Source: Prosopocoilus inquinatus (taxonomy: Eukaryota; Arthropoda; Insecta; Coleoptera; Lucanidae). From it: a DNA stretch of 64,000 bases. The position numbers and the translations under genes were made by a program. Below are positions 14,701 to 29,336 of this stretch, piece after piece. The stretch covers positions 4,962,501-5,026,500 of the forward strand of contig CM069880.1 in assembly GCA_036172665.1 (NCBI GenBank). Direction: 5' to 3'. Numbering within the stretch: the first letter of the stretch is position 1; each line of letters opens with the position of its first letter. The notes under the pieces are model-generated. The model worked only from the letters and a program-made list of their open reading frames with translations. It searched no databases and was not told the origin of the DNA.

Positions 14701-17700
14701 ATATGATAGATAAGTAAGGATCGATTAGATACATCACAGGAACAATGCTAATACGTGTTGTTTCGTTCAAAACTATTTCCAGCTTCTGCTGAGTGCGAGA
14801 ACTTCGTATCTCACATCAGAGTTACTGGAGTCCGCTGAAACTTCAAATAACATATTAGATAAGTAAGGATCGATTAGATACATCACAGGATCAACGCTAA
14901 TACGTGTTGTTTCGTTCAAAACTATTTCCAGCTTCTGCTGAGTGCGAGAATTTCGTATCTCACATCAGAGTTACTGGAGTCCATCGTAACGTCAAATAAC
15001 ATGATAGATAAGTAAGGATCGATTAGATACATCACAGGAACAATGCTAATACGTGTTGTTTCGTTCAAAACTATTTAAAGCTTCTGCTGAGTGCGAGAAC
15101 TTCGTATCTCACATCAGAGTTACTGGAGTCCGTTGAGACGTCAAACAACATATTAGATAAGTAAGGATCGATTAGATACATCACAGGAACAACGCAAATA
15201 CGTGTTATTTCCTTCAAAACTATTTCCAGCTTCCGCTGCGTCCGAAAACTTCATATATCACATCAGAGTTACTGGAGTCCATCGTAACGTCAAATAACAT
15301 GATAGATAAGTAAGGATCGATTAGATATATCACAGGAACAACGCTAATACGTATTGTTTCGTTCAAAACTATTTCCAGCTTACGCTGCGTCCGAAAACTT
15401 CGTATCTCACATCAGAGATACTGGAGTCCATCGTAACGTCAAATAACATGATAGATAAGTAAGGATCGATTAGATACATCACAGGAACAATGCTAATACG
15501 TGTTGTTTCGTTCAAAACTATTTCCAGCTTCTGCTGAGTGCGAGAACTTCGTATCTCACATCAGAGTTACTGGAGCCCGTTGAAACGTCAAATAACATAT
15601 TAGATAAGTAAGGATCGATTAGATACATCACAGGAACAACGCTAATACGTGTTGTTTCGTTCAAAACTATTTCCAGCTTCTGCTGAGTGCGAGAACTTCG
15701 TATCTCACATCAGAGTTACTGGAGTCCGTTGGAACGTCAAATAACATGATAGATAAGTAAGGATCGATTAGATACATCACAGGAACAACGCTAATACGTG
15801 TTATTTCGTTCAAAACTATTTCCAGCTTCCGCTGCGTCCGAAAACTTCGTATCTCACATCAGAGTTACTGGAGTCCATCGTAACGTCAAATAACATGATA
15901 GATAAGTAAGGATCGATTAGATACATCACAGGAACAATGCTAATAAGTGTTGCTTCGTTCAAAACTATTTCCAGCTTCTGCTGAGTGCGAGAACTTCGTA
16001 TCTCACATCTGAGTTACTGGAGTCCGTTGAAACGTCAAATAACATATTAGATAAGTAAGGATCGATTAGCTACATCACAGGAACAATGTTAATACGTGTT
16101 GTTTCGTTCAAAACTATTTCCAGCTTCTGCTGAGTGCGAGAACTTCGTATCTCACATCAGAGTTACTGGAGTCCGTTGAAACGTCAAATAACATATTAGA
16201 TAAGTAAGGATCGATTAGATACATCACACGAACAACGCTAATACGTGTTGTTTCGTTCAAAACTATTTCCAGCTTCCGCTGCATCCGAAAACTTCGTTTC
16301 TCACATCAGAGTTACTGGAGTCCATCGTAACGTCAAATAACATGATAGATAAGTAAGGATCTATTAGATACATCACAGGAATAACGCTAATACGTGTTGT
16401 TTCGTTCAAAACTATTTCCAGCTTCTGCTGAGTGCGAGAACTTCGTATCTCACATCTGAGTTACTGGAGTCCGTTGAAACGTCAAATAACATATTAGATA
16501 AGTAAGGAACGATTAGATACATCACAGGAACAACGCTAATACGTGTTATTTCGTTCAAAACTATTTCCAGCTTCCGCTGCGTCCAAAAACTTCGTATCTC
16601 ACATCAAAGTTGCTGGAGTCCATCGTAACGTCAAATAACATGATAGATAAGTAAGGATCGATTAGATACATCACAGGAACAATGCCAATACGTGCTATTT
16701 CGTTCAAAACTATTTCCAGCTTCTGCTGAGTGCGAGAACTTCGTATCTCACATCTGAGTTACCGGAGTCCGTTGAAACGTCAAATAATATAGTAGATAAG
16801 TAAGGATCGATTAGATACATCACACGAACGACGCTAATACGTGTTGTTTCGTTCAAAACAATTTCCAGCTTCCGCTGCGTCCGAAAACTTCGTTTCTCAC
16901 ATCAGAGTTACTGGAGTCCATCGTAACTTCAAATAATATGATAGATAAGTAAGGATCGATTAGATAGATCACAGGAATAACGCTAATACGTGTTGTTTCG
17001 TTCAAAACTATTTCCAGCTTCTGCTGAGTGCGAGAACTTCGTATCTCACGTCTGAGTTACTGGAGTCCGTTGAAACCTCAAATAACATATTAGATAAGTA
17101 AGGAACGATTAGATATATCACAGGAACAACGCTAATACGTGTTATTTCGTTCAAAACTATTTCCAGCTTCCGCAGCGTCCGAAAACTTCGTTTCTCACAT
17201 CAGAGTTACTGGAGTCCATCGTAACGTCAAATAACGTGATAGATAAGTAAGGATCGATTAGATACATCACAGGAATAACGCTAATACGTGTAGTTTCGTT
17301 CAAAACTATTTCCAGCTTCCGCTGCGTCCAAAAACTTCGTTTCTCACATCAGAGTTGCTGGAGTCCATCGTAACGTCAAATAACTTGATAGTTAAGTGAG
17401 GATCGATTAGATACATCACAGGAATGATGCTAATACGTGTTGTTTCGTTCAAAACTATTTCCAGCTTCCGCTGCGTCCGAAAATTTCGCATCTCACATCA
17501 GAGTTACTGGAGTCCATCGTAACGTCAAATAACATGATAGATAAGTAAGGATCGATTAGATACATCACAGGAATAACGCTAATACGTGTTATTTCGTTCA
17601 TAACTATTTCCAGATTCCGCTGCGTCCGAAAACTTCGTCTCTCACATCAGAGATACTGGAGTCCGTTGAAACGTCAAATAACATATTAGATAAGTAAGGA

Positions 17701-20700
17701 TCGATTAGATACATCACAGGAACAACGCTAGTACGTGTTATTTCGTTCAAAACTATTTCCAGCTTACGCTGCGTCCGAAAACTTCGTATCTCACATCAGA
17801 GTTAGTGGAGTCCATCGTAACGTCAAATAACATTATAGATAAGTAAGGATCGATTAGATACATCACACGAACAACGCTAATACGTGTTGTTTCGTTCAAA
17901 ACTATTTCCAGCTTCCGCTGCGTCCAAAAACTTCGTATCTCCCATCAAAGTTGCTGGATTCCATCGTAACGTCAAATAACATGATAGATAAGTAAGGATC
18001 GATTAGATACATCACAGAAACAATGCCAATACGTGCTGTTTCGTTCAAAACTAATTCCAGCTTCTGCTGAGTGCGAGAACTTCGTATCTCACATCTGAGT
18101 TACTGGAGTCCGTTGAAACGTCAAATAACATATTAGATAAGTAAGCATCGATTAGATACATCACAGGAACAACGCAAATACGTGTTATTTCGTTCAAAAC
18201 TATTTCAAGCTTCTGCTGCGTCCGAAAACTTCGTTTCTCACATCAGAGTTACTGGAGTCCTTCGTAACGTCAAATAACGTGATAGATAAGTAAGGATCGA
18301 TTAGTTACATCACAGGAATAACGCTAATACGTGTTGTTTCGTTCAAAACTATTTCCAGCTTCCGCTGCGTCCAAAAACTTCGTTTCTCACATCAGAGTTA
18401 CTGGAGTCCTTCGTAACGTCAAATAACGTGATAGATAAGTAAGGATCGATTAGATACATCACAGGAATAACGCTAATACGTGTTGTTTCGTTCAAAACTA
18501 TTTCCAGCTTCTGCTGAGTGCGAGAACTTCGTATCTCACATCAGAGTTACTGGAGTTCATCGTAACGTCAAATAACATGATAGATTAGTAAGGATCGATT
18601 AGATACATCACAGGAACAACGCTAATACGTATTGTTTCGTTCAAAACTATTTCCAGCTTACGCTGCGTCCGAAAACTTCGTATCTCACATCAGAGTTACT
18701 GGAGTCCATCGTAACGTCAAATAACATGATAGATAAGTAAGGATCGATTAGATACATCACAGGAACAACGCTAATACGTGTTGTTTCGTTCAAAACTATT
18801 TCCAGCTTCTGCTGAGTGCGAGAACTTCGTATCTCACATCAGAGTTACTGGAGTCCGTTGGAACGTCAAATAACATGATAGATAAGTAAGGATCGATTAG
18901 ATACATCACAGGAACAACGCTAATACGTGTTATTTCGTTCAAAACTATTTCCAGCTTCCGCTGCGTCCGAAAACTTCGTATCTCACATCAGAGTTACTGG
19001 AGTACATCGTAACGTCAAATAACATGATAGATAAGTAAGGATCGATTAGATACATCACAGGAACAATGCTAATAAGTGTTGCTTCGTTCAAAACTATTTC
19101 CAGCTTCTGCTGAGTGCGAGAACTTCGTATCTCACATCTGAGTTACTGGAGTCCGTTGAAACGTCAAATAACATATTAGATAAGTAAGGATCGATTAGCT
19201 ACATCACAGGAACAATGCTAATACGTGTTGTTTCGTTCAAAACTATTTCCAGCTTCTGCTGAGTGCGAGAACTTCGTATCTCACATCAGAGTTACTGGAG
19301 TCCGTTGAAACGTCAAATAACATATTAGATAAGTAAGGATCGATTAGATACATCACAGGAACAACGCTAATACGTGTTGTTTCGTTCAAAACTATTTCCA
19401 GCTTCTGCTGAGTGCGAGAACTTCGTATCTCACATCCGAGTTACTGGAGTCCGTTGGAACGTCAATTAACATATTAGATAAGTAAGGGTCGATTAGATAC
19501 ATCACAGGAACAAAGCTAATACGTGTTATTTCGTTCAAAACTATTTCCAGCTTCCGCTGCGTCCGAAAACTTCGTATCTCACATCAGAGTTACTGGAGTC
19601 CATCGTAACGTCAAATAACATGATAGATAAGTAAGGATCGATTAGATACATCACAGGAACAATGCTAATACTTGTTGTTTCGTTCAAAACTATTTCCAGC
19701 TTCTGCTGAGTGCGAGAACTTCGTATCTCACATCAGAGTTACTGGAGTTCATCGTAACGTCAAATAACATGATAGATTAGTAAGGATCGATTAGATACAT
19801 CACAGGAACAACGCTAATACGTGTTGTTTCGTTCAAAACTATTTCCAGCTTCTGCTGAGTGCGAGAACTTCGTATCTCACATCAGAGTTACTGGAGTCCG
19901 TTGGAACGTCAAATAACATGATGGATAAGTAAGGATCGATTAGATACATCACAGGAATAACGCTAATACGTGTAGTTTCGTTCAAAACTATTTCCAGCTT
20001 CCGCTGCGTCCAAAAACTTCGTTTCTCACATCAGAGTTACTGGAGTCCATCGTAACGTCAAATAACTTGATAGTTAAGTGAGGATCGATTAGATACATCA
20101 CAGGAATGATGCTAATACGTGTTGTTTCGTTCAAAACTATTTCCAGCTTCCGCTGTGTCCGAAAATTTCGCATCTCACATCAGAGTTACTGGAGTCCATC
20201 GTAACGTCAAATAATATGATAGATAAGTAAGGATCGATTAGATACATCACAGGAATAACGCTAATACGTGCTGTTTCGTTCAAAACTAATTCCAGCTCCT
20301 GCTGAGTGCGAGAACTTCGTATCTCACATCTGAGTTACTGGAGTCCGTTGAAACGTCAAATAACATATTAGATAAGTAAGCATCGATTAGATACATCACA
20401 GGAACAACGCAAATACGTGTTATTTCGTTCAAAACTATTTCAAGCTTCTGCTGCGTCCGAAAACTTCGTTTCTCACATCAGAGTTACTGGAGTCCATCGT
20501 AACGTCAAATAACATTATAGATAAGTAAGTATCGATTAGATACATCACACGAACAACGCTAATACGTGTTGTTTCGTTCAAAACTATTTCCAGCTTCCGC
20601 TGCGTCCAAAAACTTCGTATCTCCCATCAAAGTTGCTGGAGTCCATCGTAACGTCAAATAACATGATAGATAAGTAAGGATCGATTAGATACATCACAGA

Positions 20701-21719
20701 AACAATGCCAATACGTGCTGTTTCGTTCAAAACTAATTCCAGCTTCTGCTGAGTGCGAGAACTTCGTATCTCACATCTGAGTTACTGGAGTCCGTTGAAA
20801 CGTCAAATAACATATTAGATAAGTAAGCATCGATTAGATACATCACAGGAACAACGCAAATACGTGTTATTTCGTTCAAAACTATTTCAAGCTTCTGCTG
20901 CGTCCGAAAACTTCGTTTCTCACATCAGAGTTACTGGAGTCCTTCGTAACGTCAAATAACGTGATAGATAAGTAAGGATCGATTAGATACATCACAGGAA
21001 TAACGCTAATACGTGTTGTTTCGTTCAAAACTATTTCCAGCTTCCGCTGCGTCCAAAAACTTCGTTTCTCACATCAGAGTTACTGGAGTCCTTCGTAACG
21101 TCAAATAACGTGATAGATAAGTAAGGATCGATTAGATACATCACAGGAATAACGCTAATACGTGTTGTTTCGTTCAAAACTATTTCCAGCTTCTGCTGAG
21201 TGCGAGAACTTCGTATCTCACATCAGAGTTACTGGAGTTCATCGTAACGTCAAATAACATGATAGATTAGTAAGGATCGATTAGATACATCACAGGAACA
21301 ACGCTAATACGTGTTGTTTCGTTCAAAACTATTTCCAGCTTCTGCTGAGTGCGAGAACTTCGTATCTCACATCAGAGTTACTGGAGTCCGTTGGAACGTC
21401 AAATAACATGATGGATAAGTAAGGATCGATTAGATACATCACAGGAACAATGCTAATACGCGTTGTTTCGTTCAAAACTATTTCCGGCTTCTGCTGAGTG
21501 CGAGAACATCGTATCTCACATCAGAGTTACTGGAGTTCGTTGGAACGTCAATTAACATATTAGATAAGTAAGCATCGATTAGATACATCACAGGAACAAC
21601 GCAAATACGTGTTATTTCGTTCAAAACTATTTCAAGCTTCTGCTGCGTCCGAAAACTTCGTATCTCATATCAGAGTTACTGGAGTCCGTTGAAACGTCAA
21701 ATAACATTAGATAAGTAAG

Positions 21720-22620
21720 GATCGATTAGATACATCACAGGAACAATGCTAATACGTGTTGTTTCGTTCAAAACTATTTCCAGCTTCTGCTGAGTGCGAG
21801 AACTTCGTATCTCACATCAGAGTTACTGGAGTCCATCGTAACGTCAAATAACATGATAGATAAATAAGGATCGATTAGATACATCACAGGAACAATGCTA
21901 ATACGTGTTGTTTCGTTCAAAACTATTTCCAGCTTCTGCTGAGTGCGAGAACTTCGTATCTCACATCAGAGTTACTGGAGTCCGCTGAAACTTCAAATAA
22001 CATATTAGATAAGTAAGGATCGATTAGATACATCACAGGATCAACGCTAATACGTGTTGTTTCGTTCAAAACTATTTCCAGCTTCTGCTGAGTGCGAGAA
22101 TTTCGTATCTCACATCAGAGTTACTGGAGTCCATCGTAACGTCAAATAACATGATAGATAAGTAAGGATCGATTAGATACATCACAGGAACAATGCTAAT
22201 ACGTGTTGTTTCGTTCAAAACTATTTAAAGCTTCTGCTGAGTGCGAGAACTTCGTATCTCACATCAGAGTTACTGGAGTCCATCGTAACGTCAAATAACA
22301 TGATAGATAAATAAGGATCGATTAGATACATCACAGGAACAATGCTAATACGTGTTGTTTCGTTCAAAACTATTTCCAGCTTCTGCTGAGTGCGAGAACT
22401 TCGTATCTCACATCAGAGTTACTGGAGTCCGCTGAAACTTCAAATAACATATTAGATAAGTAAGGATCGATTAGATACATCACAGGATCAACGCTAATAC
22501 GTGTTGTTTCGTTCAAAACTATTTCCAGCTTCTGCTGAGTGCGAGAATTTCGTATCTCACATCAGAGTTACTGGAGTCCATCGTAACGTCAAATAACATG
22601 ATAGATAAGTAAGGATCGAT
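21720..22620 (+). repeat. 3-monomer (447-bp) local duplication
   Basis: The trimer carrying GATAAATAAGG, the GCTGAAACTTC monomer and the GGATCAACG monomer occurs twice in a row, with GATAAATAAGG near 21860 and 22307 (offset 447 bp). The equivalent place in the other 9385-bp copy (about 12.4-12.9 kb) has it once. It is a single-step gain of exactly three monomers. Confidence 0.8.
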
Positions 22621-25600
22621 TAGATACATCACAGGAACAATGCTAATACGTGTTGTTTCGTTCAAAACTATTTAAAGCTTCTGCTGAGTGCGAGAACTTC
22701 GTATCTCCAATCAGAGTTACTGGAGTCCGTTGAGACGTCAAACAACATATTAGATAAGTAAGGATCGATTAGATACATCACAGGAACAACGCTAATACGT
22801 GTTATTTCCTTCAAAACTATTTCCAGCTTCCGCTGCGTCCGAAAACTTCATATATCACATCAGAGTTACTGGAGTCCATCGTAACGTCAAATAACGTAAT
22901 AGATAAGTAAGGATCGATTAGATATATCACAGGAACAACGCTAATACGTATTGTTTCGTTCAAAACTATTTCCAGCTTCTGCTGAGTGCGAGAACTTCGT
23001 ATCTCACATCAGAGTTACTGGAGCCCGTTGAAACGTCAAATAACATATTAGATAAGTAAGGATCGATTAGATACATCACAGGAACAACGCTAATACGTGT
23101 TGTTTCGTTCAAAACTATTTCCAGCTTCTGCTGAGTGCGAGAACTTCGTATCTCACATCAGAGTTACTGGAGTCCGTTGGAACGTCAAATAACATGATAG
23201 ATAAGTAAGGATCGATTAGATACATCACAGGAACAACGCTAATACGTGTTATTTCGTTCAAAACTACTTCCAGCTTCCGCTGCGTCCGAAAACTTCGTAT
23301 CTCACATCAGAGTTACTGGAGTCCATCGTAACGTCAAATAACATGATAGATAAGTAAGGATCGATTAGATACATCACAGGAACAATGCTAATAAGTGTTG
23401 CTTCGTTCAAAACTATTTCCAGCTTCTGCTGAGTGCGAGAACTTCGTATCTCACATCTGAGTTACTGGAGTCCGTTGAAACGTCAAATAACATATTAGAT
23501 AAGTAAGGATCGATTAGCTACATCACAGGAACAATGCTAATACGTGTTGTTTCGTTCAAAACTATTTCCAGCTTCTGCTGAGTGCGAGAACTTCGTATCT
23601 CACATCAGAGTTACTGGAGTCCGTTGAAACGTCAAATAACATATTAGATAAGTAAGGATCGATTAGATACATCACACGAACAACGCTAATACGTGTTGTT
23701 TCGTTCAAAACTATTTCCAGCTTCCGCTGCATCCGAAAACTTCGTTTCTCACATCAGAGTTACTGGAGTCCATCGTAACGTGAAATAACATGATAGATAA
23801 GTAAGGATCTATTAGATACATCACAGGAATAACGCTAATACGTGTTGTTTCGTTCAAAACTATTTCCAGCTTCTGCTGAGTGCGAGAACTTCGTATCTCA
23901 CATCTGAGTTACTGGAGTCCGTTGAAACGTCAAATAACATATTAGATAAGTAAGGAACGATTAGATACATCACAGGAACAACGCTAATACGTGTTATTTC
24001 GTTCAAAACTATTTCCAGCTTCCGCTGCGTCCAAAAACTTCGTATCTCACATCAAAGTTGCTGGAGTCCATCGTAACGTCAAATAACATGATAGATAAGT
24101 AAGGATCGATTAGATACATCACAGGAACAATGCCAATACGTGCTATTTCGTTCAAAACTATTTCCAGCTTCTGCTGAGTGCGAGAACTTCGTATCTCACA
24201 TCTGAGTTACCGGAGTCCGTTGAAACGTCAAATAATATAGTAGATAAGTAAGGATCGATTAGATACATCACACGAACGACGCTAATACGTGTTGTTTCGT
24301 TCAAAACAATTTCCAGCTTCCGCTGCGTCCGAAAACTTCGTTTCTCACATCAGAGTTACTGGAGTCCATCGTAACGTCAAATAATATGATAGATAAGTAA
24401 GGATCGATTAGATACATCACAGGAACAATGCTAATACGTGTTGTTTCGTTCAAAACTATTTCCAGCTTCTGCTGAGTGCGAGAACTTCGTATCTCACATC
24501 AGAGTTACTGGAGTCCGCTGAAACTTCAAATAACATATTAGATAAGTAAGGATCGATTAGATACATCACAGGATCAACGCTAATACGTGTTGTTTCGTTC
24601 AAAACTATTTCCAGCTTCTGCTGAGTGCGAGAATTTCGTATCTCACATCAGAGTTACTGGAGTCCATCGTAACGTCAAATAACATGATAGATAAGTAAGG
24701 ATCGATTAGATACATCACAGGAACAATGCTAATACGTGTTGTTTCGTTCAAAACTATTTAAAGCTTCTGCTGAGTGCGAGAACTTCGTATCTCACATCAG
24801 AGTTACTGGAGTCCGTTGAGACGTCAAACAACATATTAGATAAGTAAGGATCGATTAGATACATCACAGGAACAACGCTAATACGTGTTATTTCCTTCAA
24901 AACTATTTCCAGCTTCCGCTGCGTCCGAAAACTTCATATATCACATCAGAGTTACTGGAGTCCATCGTAACGTCAAATAACATGATAGATAAGTAAGGAT
25001 CGATTAGATATATCACAGGAACAACGCTAATACGTATTGTTTCGTTCAAAACTATTTCCAGCTTACGCTGCGTCCGAAAACTTCGTATCTCACATCAGAG
25101 ATACTGGAGTCCATCGTAACGTCAAATAACATGATAGATAAGTAAGGATCGATTAGATACATCACAGGAACAATGCTAATACGTGTTGTTTCGTTCAAAA
25201 CTATTTCCAGCTTCTGCTGAGTGCGAGAACTTCGTATCTCACATCAGAGTTACTGGAGCCCGTTGAAACGTCAAATAACATATTAGATAAGTAAGGATCG
25301 ATTAGATACATCACAGGAACAACGCTAATACGTGTTGTTTCGTTCAAAACTATTTCCAGCTTCTGCTGAGTGCGAGAACTTCGTATCTCACATCAGAGTT
25401 ACTGGAGTCCGTTGGAACGTCAAATAACATGATAGATAAGTAAGGATCGATTAGATACATCACAGGAACAACGCTAATACGTGTTATTTCGTTCAAAACT
25501 ATTTCCAGCTTCCGCTGCGTCCGAAAACTTCGTATCTCACATCAGAGTTACTGGAGTCCATCGTAACGTCAAATAACATGATAGATAAGTAAGGATCGAT

Positions 25601-28600
25601 TAGATACATCACAGGAACAATGCTAATAAGTGTTGCTTCGTTCAAAACTATTTCCAGCTTCTGCTGAGTGCGAGAACTTCGTATCTCACATCTGAGTTAC
25701 TGGAGTCCGTTGAAACTTCAAATAACATATTAGATAAGTAAGGATCGATTAGCTACATCACAGGAACAATGCTAATACGTGTTGTTTCGTTCAAAACTAT
25801 TTCCAGCTTCTGCTGAGTGCGAGAACTTCGTATCTCACATCTGAGTTACTGGAGTCCGTTGAAACGTCAAATAACATATTAGATAAGTAAGGAACGATTA
25901 GATACATCACAGGAACAACGCTAATACGTGTTATTTCGTTCAAAACTATTTCCAGCTTCCGCTGCGTCCAAAAACTTCGTATCTCACATCAAAGTTGCTG
26001 GAGTCCATCGTAACGTCAAATAACATGATAGATAAGTAAGGATCGATTAGATACATCACAGGAACAATGCCAATACGTGCTATTTCGTTCAAAACTATTT
26101 CCAGCTTCTGCTGAGTGCGAGAACTTCGTATCTCACATCTGAGTTACCGGAGTCCGTTGAAACGTCAAATAATATAGTAGATAAGTAAGGATCGATTAGA
26201 TACATCACACGAACGACGCTAATACGTGTTGTTTCGTTCAAAACAATTTCCAGCTTCCGCTGCGTCCGAAAACTTCGTTTCTCACATCAGAGTTACTGGA
26301 GTCCATCGTAACGTCAAATAATATGATAGATAAGTAAGGATCGATTAGATAGATCACAGGAATAACGCTAATACGTGTTGTTTCGTTCAAAACTATTTCC
26401 AGCTTCTGCTGAGTGCGAGAACTTCGTATCTCACGTCTGAGTTACTGGAGTCCGTTGAAACCTCAAATAACATATTAGATAAGTAAGGAACGATTAGATA
26501 TATCACAGGAACAACGCTAATACGTGTTATTTCGTTCAAAACTATTTCCAGCTTCCGCTGCGTCCGAAAAGTTCGTTTCTCACATCAGAGTTACTGGAGT
26601 CCATCGTAACGTCAAATAACGTGATAGATAAGTAAGGATCGATTAGATACATCACAGGAATAACGCTAATACGTGTAGTTTCGTTCAAAACTATTTCCAG
26701 CTTCCGCTGCGTCCAAAAACTTCGTTTCTCACATCAGAGTTGCTGGAGTCCATCGTAACGTCAAATAGCTTGATAGTTAAGTGAGGATCGATTAGATACA
26801 TCACAGGAATGATGCTAATACGTGTTGTTTCGTTCAAAACTATTTCCAGCTTCCGCTGCGTCCGAAAATTTCGCATCTCACATCAGAGTTACTGGAGTCC
26901 ATCGTAACGTCAAATAACATGATAGATAAGTAAGGATCGATTAGATACATCACAGGAATAACGCTAATACGTGTTATTTCGTTCATAACTATTTCCAGAT
27001 TCCGCTGCGTCCGAAAACTTCGTCTCTCACATCAGAGATACTGGAGTCCGTTGAAACGTCAAATAACATATTAGATAAGTAAGGATCGATTAGATACATC
27101 ACAGGAACAACGCTAGTACGTGTTATTTCGTTCAAAACTATTTCCAGCTTACGCTGCGTCCGAAAACTTCGTATCTCACATCAGAGTTAGTGGAGTCCAT
27201 CGTAACGTCAAATAACATTATAGATAAGTAAGGATCGATTAGATACATCACACGAACAACGCTAATACGTGTTGTTTCGTTCAAAACTATTTCCAGCTTC
27301 CGCTGCGTCCAAAAACTTCGTATCTCCCATCAAAGTTGCTGGATTCCATCGTAACGTCAAATAACATGATAGATAAGTAAGGATCGATTAGATACATCAC
27401 AGAAACAATGCCAATACGTGCTGTTTCGTTCAAAACTAATTCCAGCTTCTGCTGAGTGCGAGAACTTCGTATCTCACATCTGAGTTACTGGAGTCCGTTG
27501 AAACGTCAAATAACATATTAGATAAGTAAGCATCGATTAGATACATCACAGGAACAACGCAAATACGTGTTATTTCGTTCAAAACTATTTCAAGCTTCTG
27601 CTGCGTCCGAAAACTTCCTTTCTCACATCAGAGTTACTGGAGTCCTTCGTAACGTCAAATAACGTGATAGATAAGTAAGGATCGATTAGATACATCACAG
27701 GAATAACGCTAATACGTGTTGTTTCGTTCAAAACTATTTCCAGCTTCCGCTGCGTCCAAAAACTTCGTTTCTCACATCAGAGTTACTGGAGTCCTTCGTA
27801 ACGTCAAATAACGTGATAGATAAGTAAGGATCGATTAGATACATCACAGGAATAACGCTAATACGTGTTGTTTCGTTCAAAACTATTTCCAGCTTCTGCT
27901 GAGTGCGAGAACTTCGTATCTCACATCAGAGTTACTGGAGTTCATCGTAACGTCAAATAACATGATAGATTAGTAAGGATCGATTAGATACATCACAGGA
28001 ACAACGCTAATACGTATTGTTTCGTTCAAAACTATTTCCAGCTTACGCTGCGTCCGAAAACTTCGTATCTCACATCAGAGTTACTGGAGTCCATCGTAAC
28101 GTCAAATAACATGATAGATAAGTAAGGATCGATTAGATACATCACAGGAACAACGCTAATACGTGTTGTTTCGTTCAAAACTATTTCCAGCTTCTGCTGA
28201 GTGCGAGAACTTCGTATCTCACATCAGAGTTACTGGAGTCCGTTGGAACGTCAAATAACATGATAGATAAGTAAGGATCGATTAGATACATCACAGGAAC
28301 AACGCTAATACGTGTTATTTCGTTCAAAACTATTTCCAGCTTCCGCTGCGTCCGAAAACTTCGTATCTCACATCAGAGTTACTGGAGTACATCGTAACGT
28401 CAAATAACATGATAGATAAGTAAGGATCGATTAGATACATCACAGGAACAATGCTAATAAGTGTTGCTTCGTTCAAAACTATTTCCAGCTTCTGCTGAGT
28501 GCGAGAACTTCGTATCTCACATCTGAGTTACTGGAGTCCGTTGAAACGTCAAATAACATATTAGATAAGTAAGGATCGATTAGCTACATCACAGGAACAA

Positions 28601-28740
28601 TGCTAATACGTGTTGTTTCGTTCAAAACTATTTCCAGCTTCTGCTGAGTGCGAGAACTTCGTATCTCACATCAGAGTTACTGGAGTCCGTTGAAACGTCA
28701 AATAACATATTAGATAAGTAAGGATCGATTAGATACATCA

Positions 28741-29336
28741 CAGGAACAACGCTAATACGTGTTGTTTCGTTCAAAACTATTTCCAGCTTCTGCTGAGTGC
28801 GAGAACTTCGTATCTCACATCCGAGTTACTGGAGTCCGTTGGAACGTCAATTAACATATTAGATAAGTAAGGGTCGATTAGATACATCACAGGAACAACG
28901 CTAATACGTGTTATTTCGTTCAAAACTATTTCCAGCTTCCGCTGCGTCCGAAAACTTCGTATCTCACATCAGAGTTACTGGAGTCCATCGTAACGTCAAA
29001 TAACATGATAGATAAGTAAGGATCGATTAGATACATCACAGGAACAACGCTAATACGTGTTGTTTCGTTCAAAACTATTTCCAGCTTCTGCTGAGTGCGA
29101 GAACTTCGTATCTCACATCCGAGTTACTGGAGTCCGTTGGAACGTCAATTAACATATTAGATAAGTAAGGGTCGATTAGATACATCACAGGAACAACGCT
29201 AATACGTGTTATTTCGTTCAAAACTATTTCCAGCTTCCGCTGCGTCCGAAAACTTCGTATCTCACATCAGAGTTACTGGAGTCCATCGTAACGTCAAATA
29301 ACATGATAGATAAGTAAGGATCGATTAGATACATCA
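28741..29336 (+). repeat. Dimer (298-bp) tandem duplication near the left arm's edge
   Basis: 28741-29038 and 29039-29336 are the same class B plus class A pair, recognisable by CATCCGAGTTACTGG, GTCAATTAACATATTAG and AAGGGTCG. A 7-monomer echo (1043 bp) links the GGAGTACATCG variant at 28388 with that at 29431. These short-range duplications lie in the last kilobase or so before the non-satellite segment. Confidence 0.85.

Larger units (their letters stand above)
10565..29336 (+). repeat. 9385-bp (63-monomer) higher-order repeat, two copies
   Basis: About 10565-19950 and 19950-29336 are near-identical at an offset of 9385 bp (63 x 149 minus 2). Shared rare variants include GTGTAGTTTCG at both starts, TTCATAACTATTTCCAGATT near 17600 and 26985, GGAGTACATCG at about 19003 and 28388, and the CCGAGTT plus AAGGGTCG pair near 19435 and 28820. 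A shorter internal repeat at offset 6703 (45 x 149 minus 2) links 10.6-11.9 kb with 17.3-18.6 kb, and its counterpart links 20.0 kb with 26.7 kb. The first, shorter version of the unit is the 5958-bp block starting near 4.6 kb. Near-identity implies recent amplification, or an assembly duplication. Confidence 0.85.
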
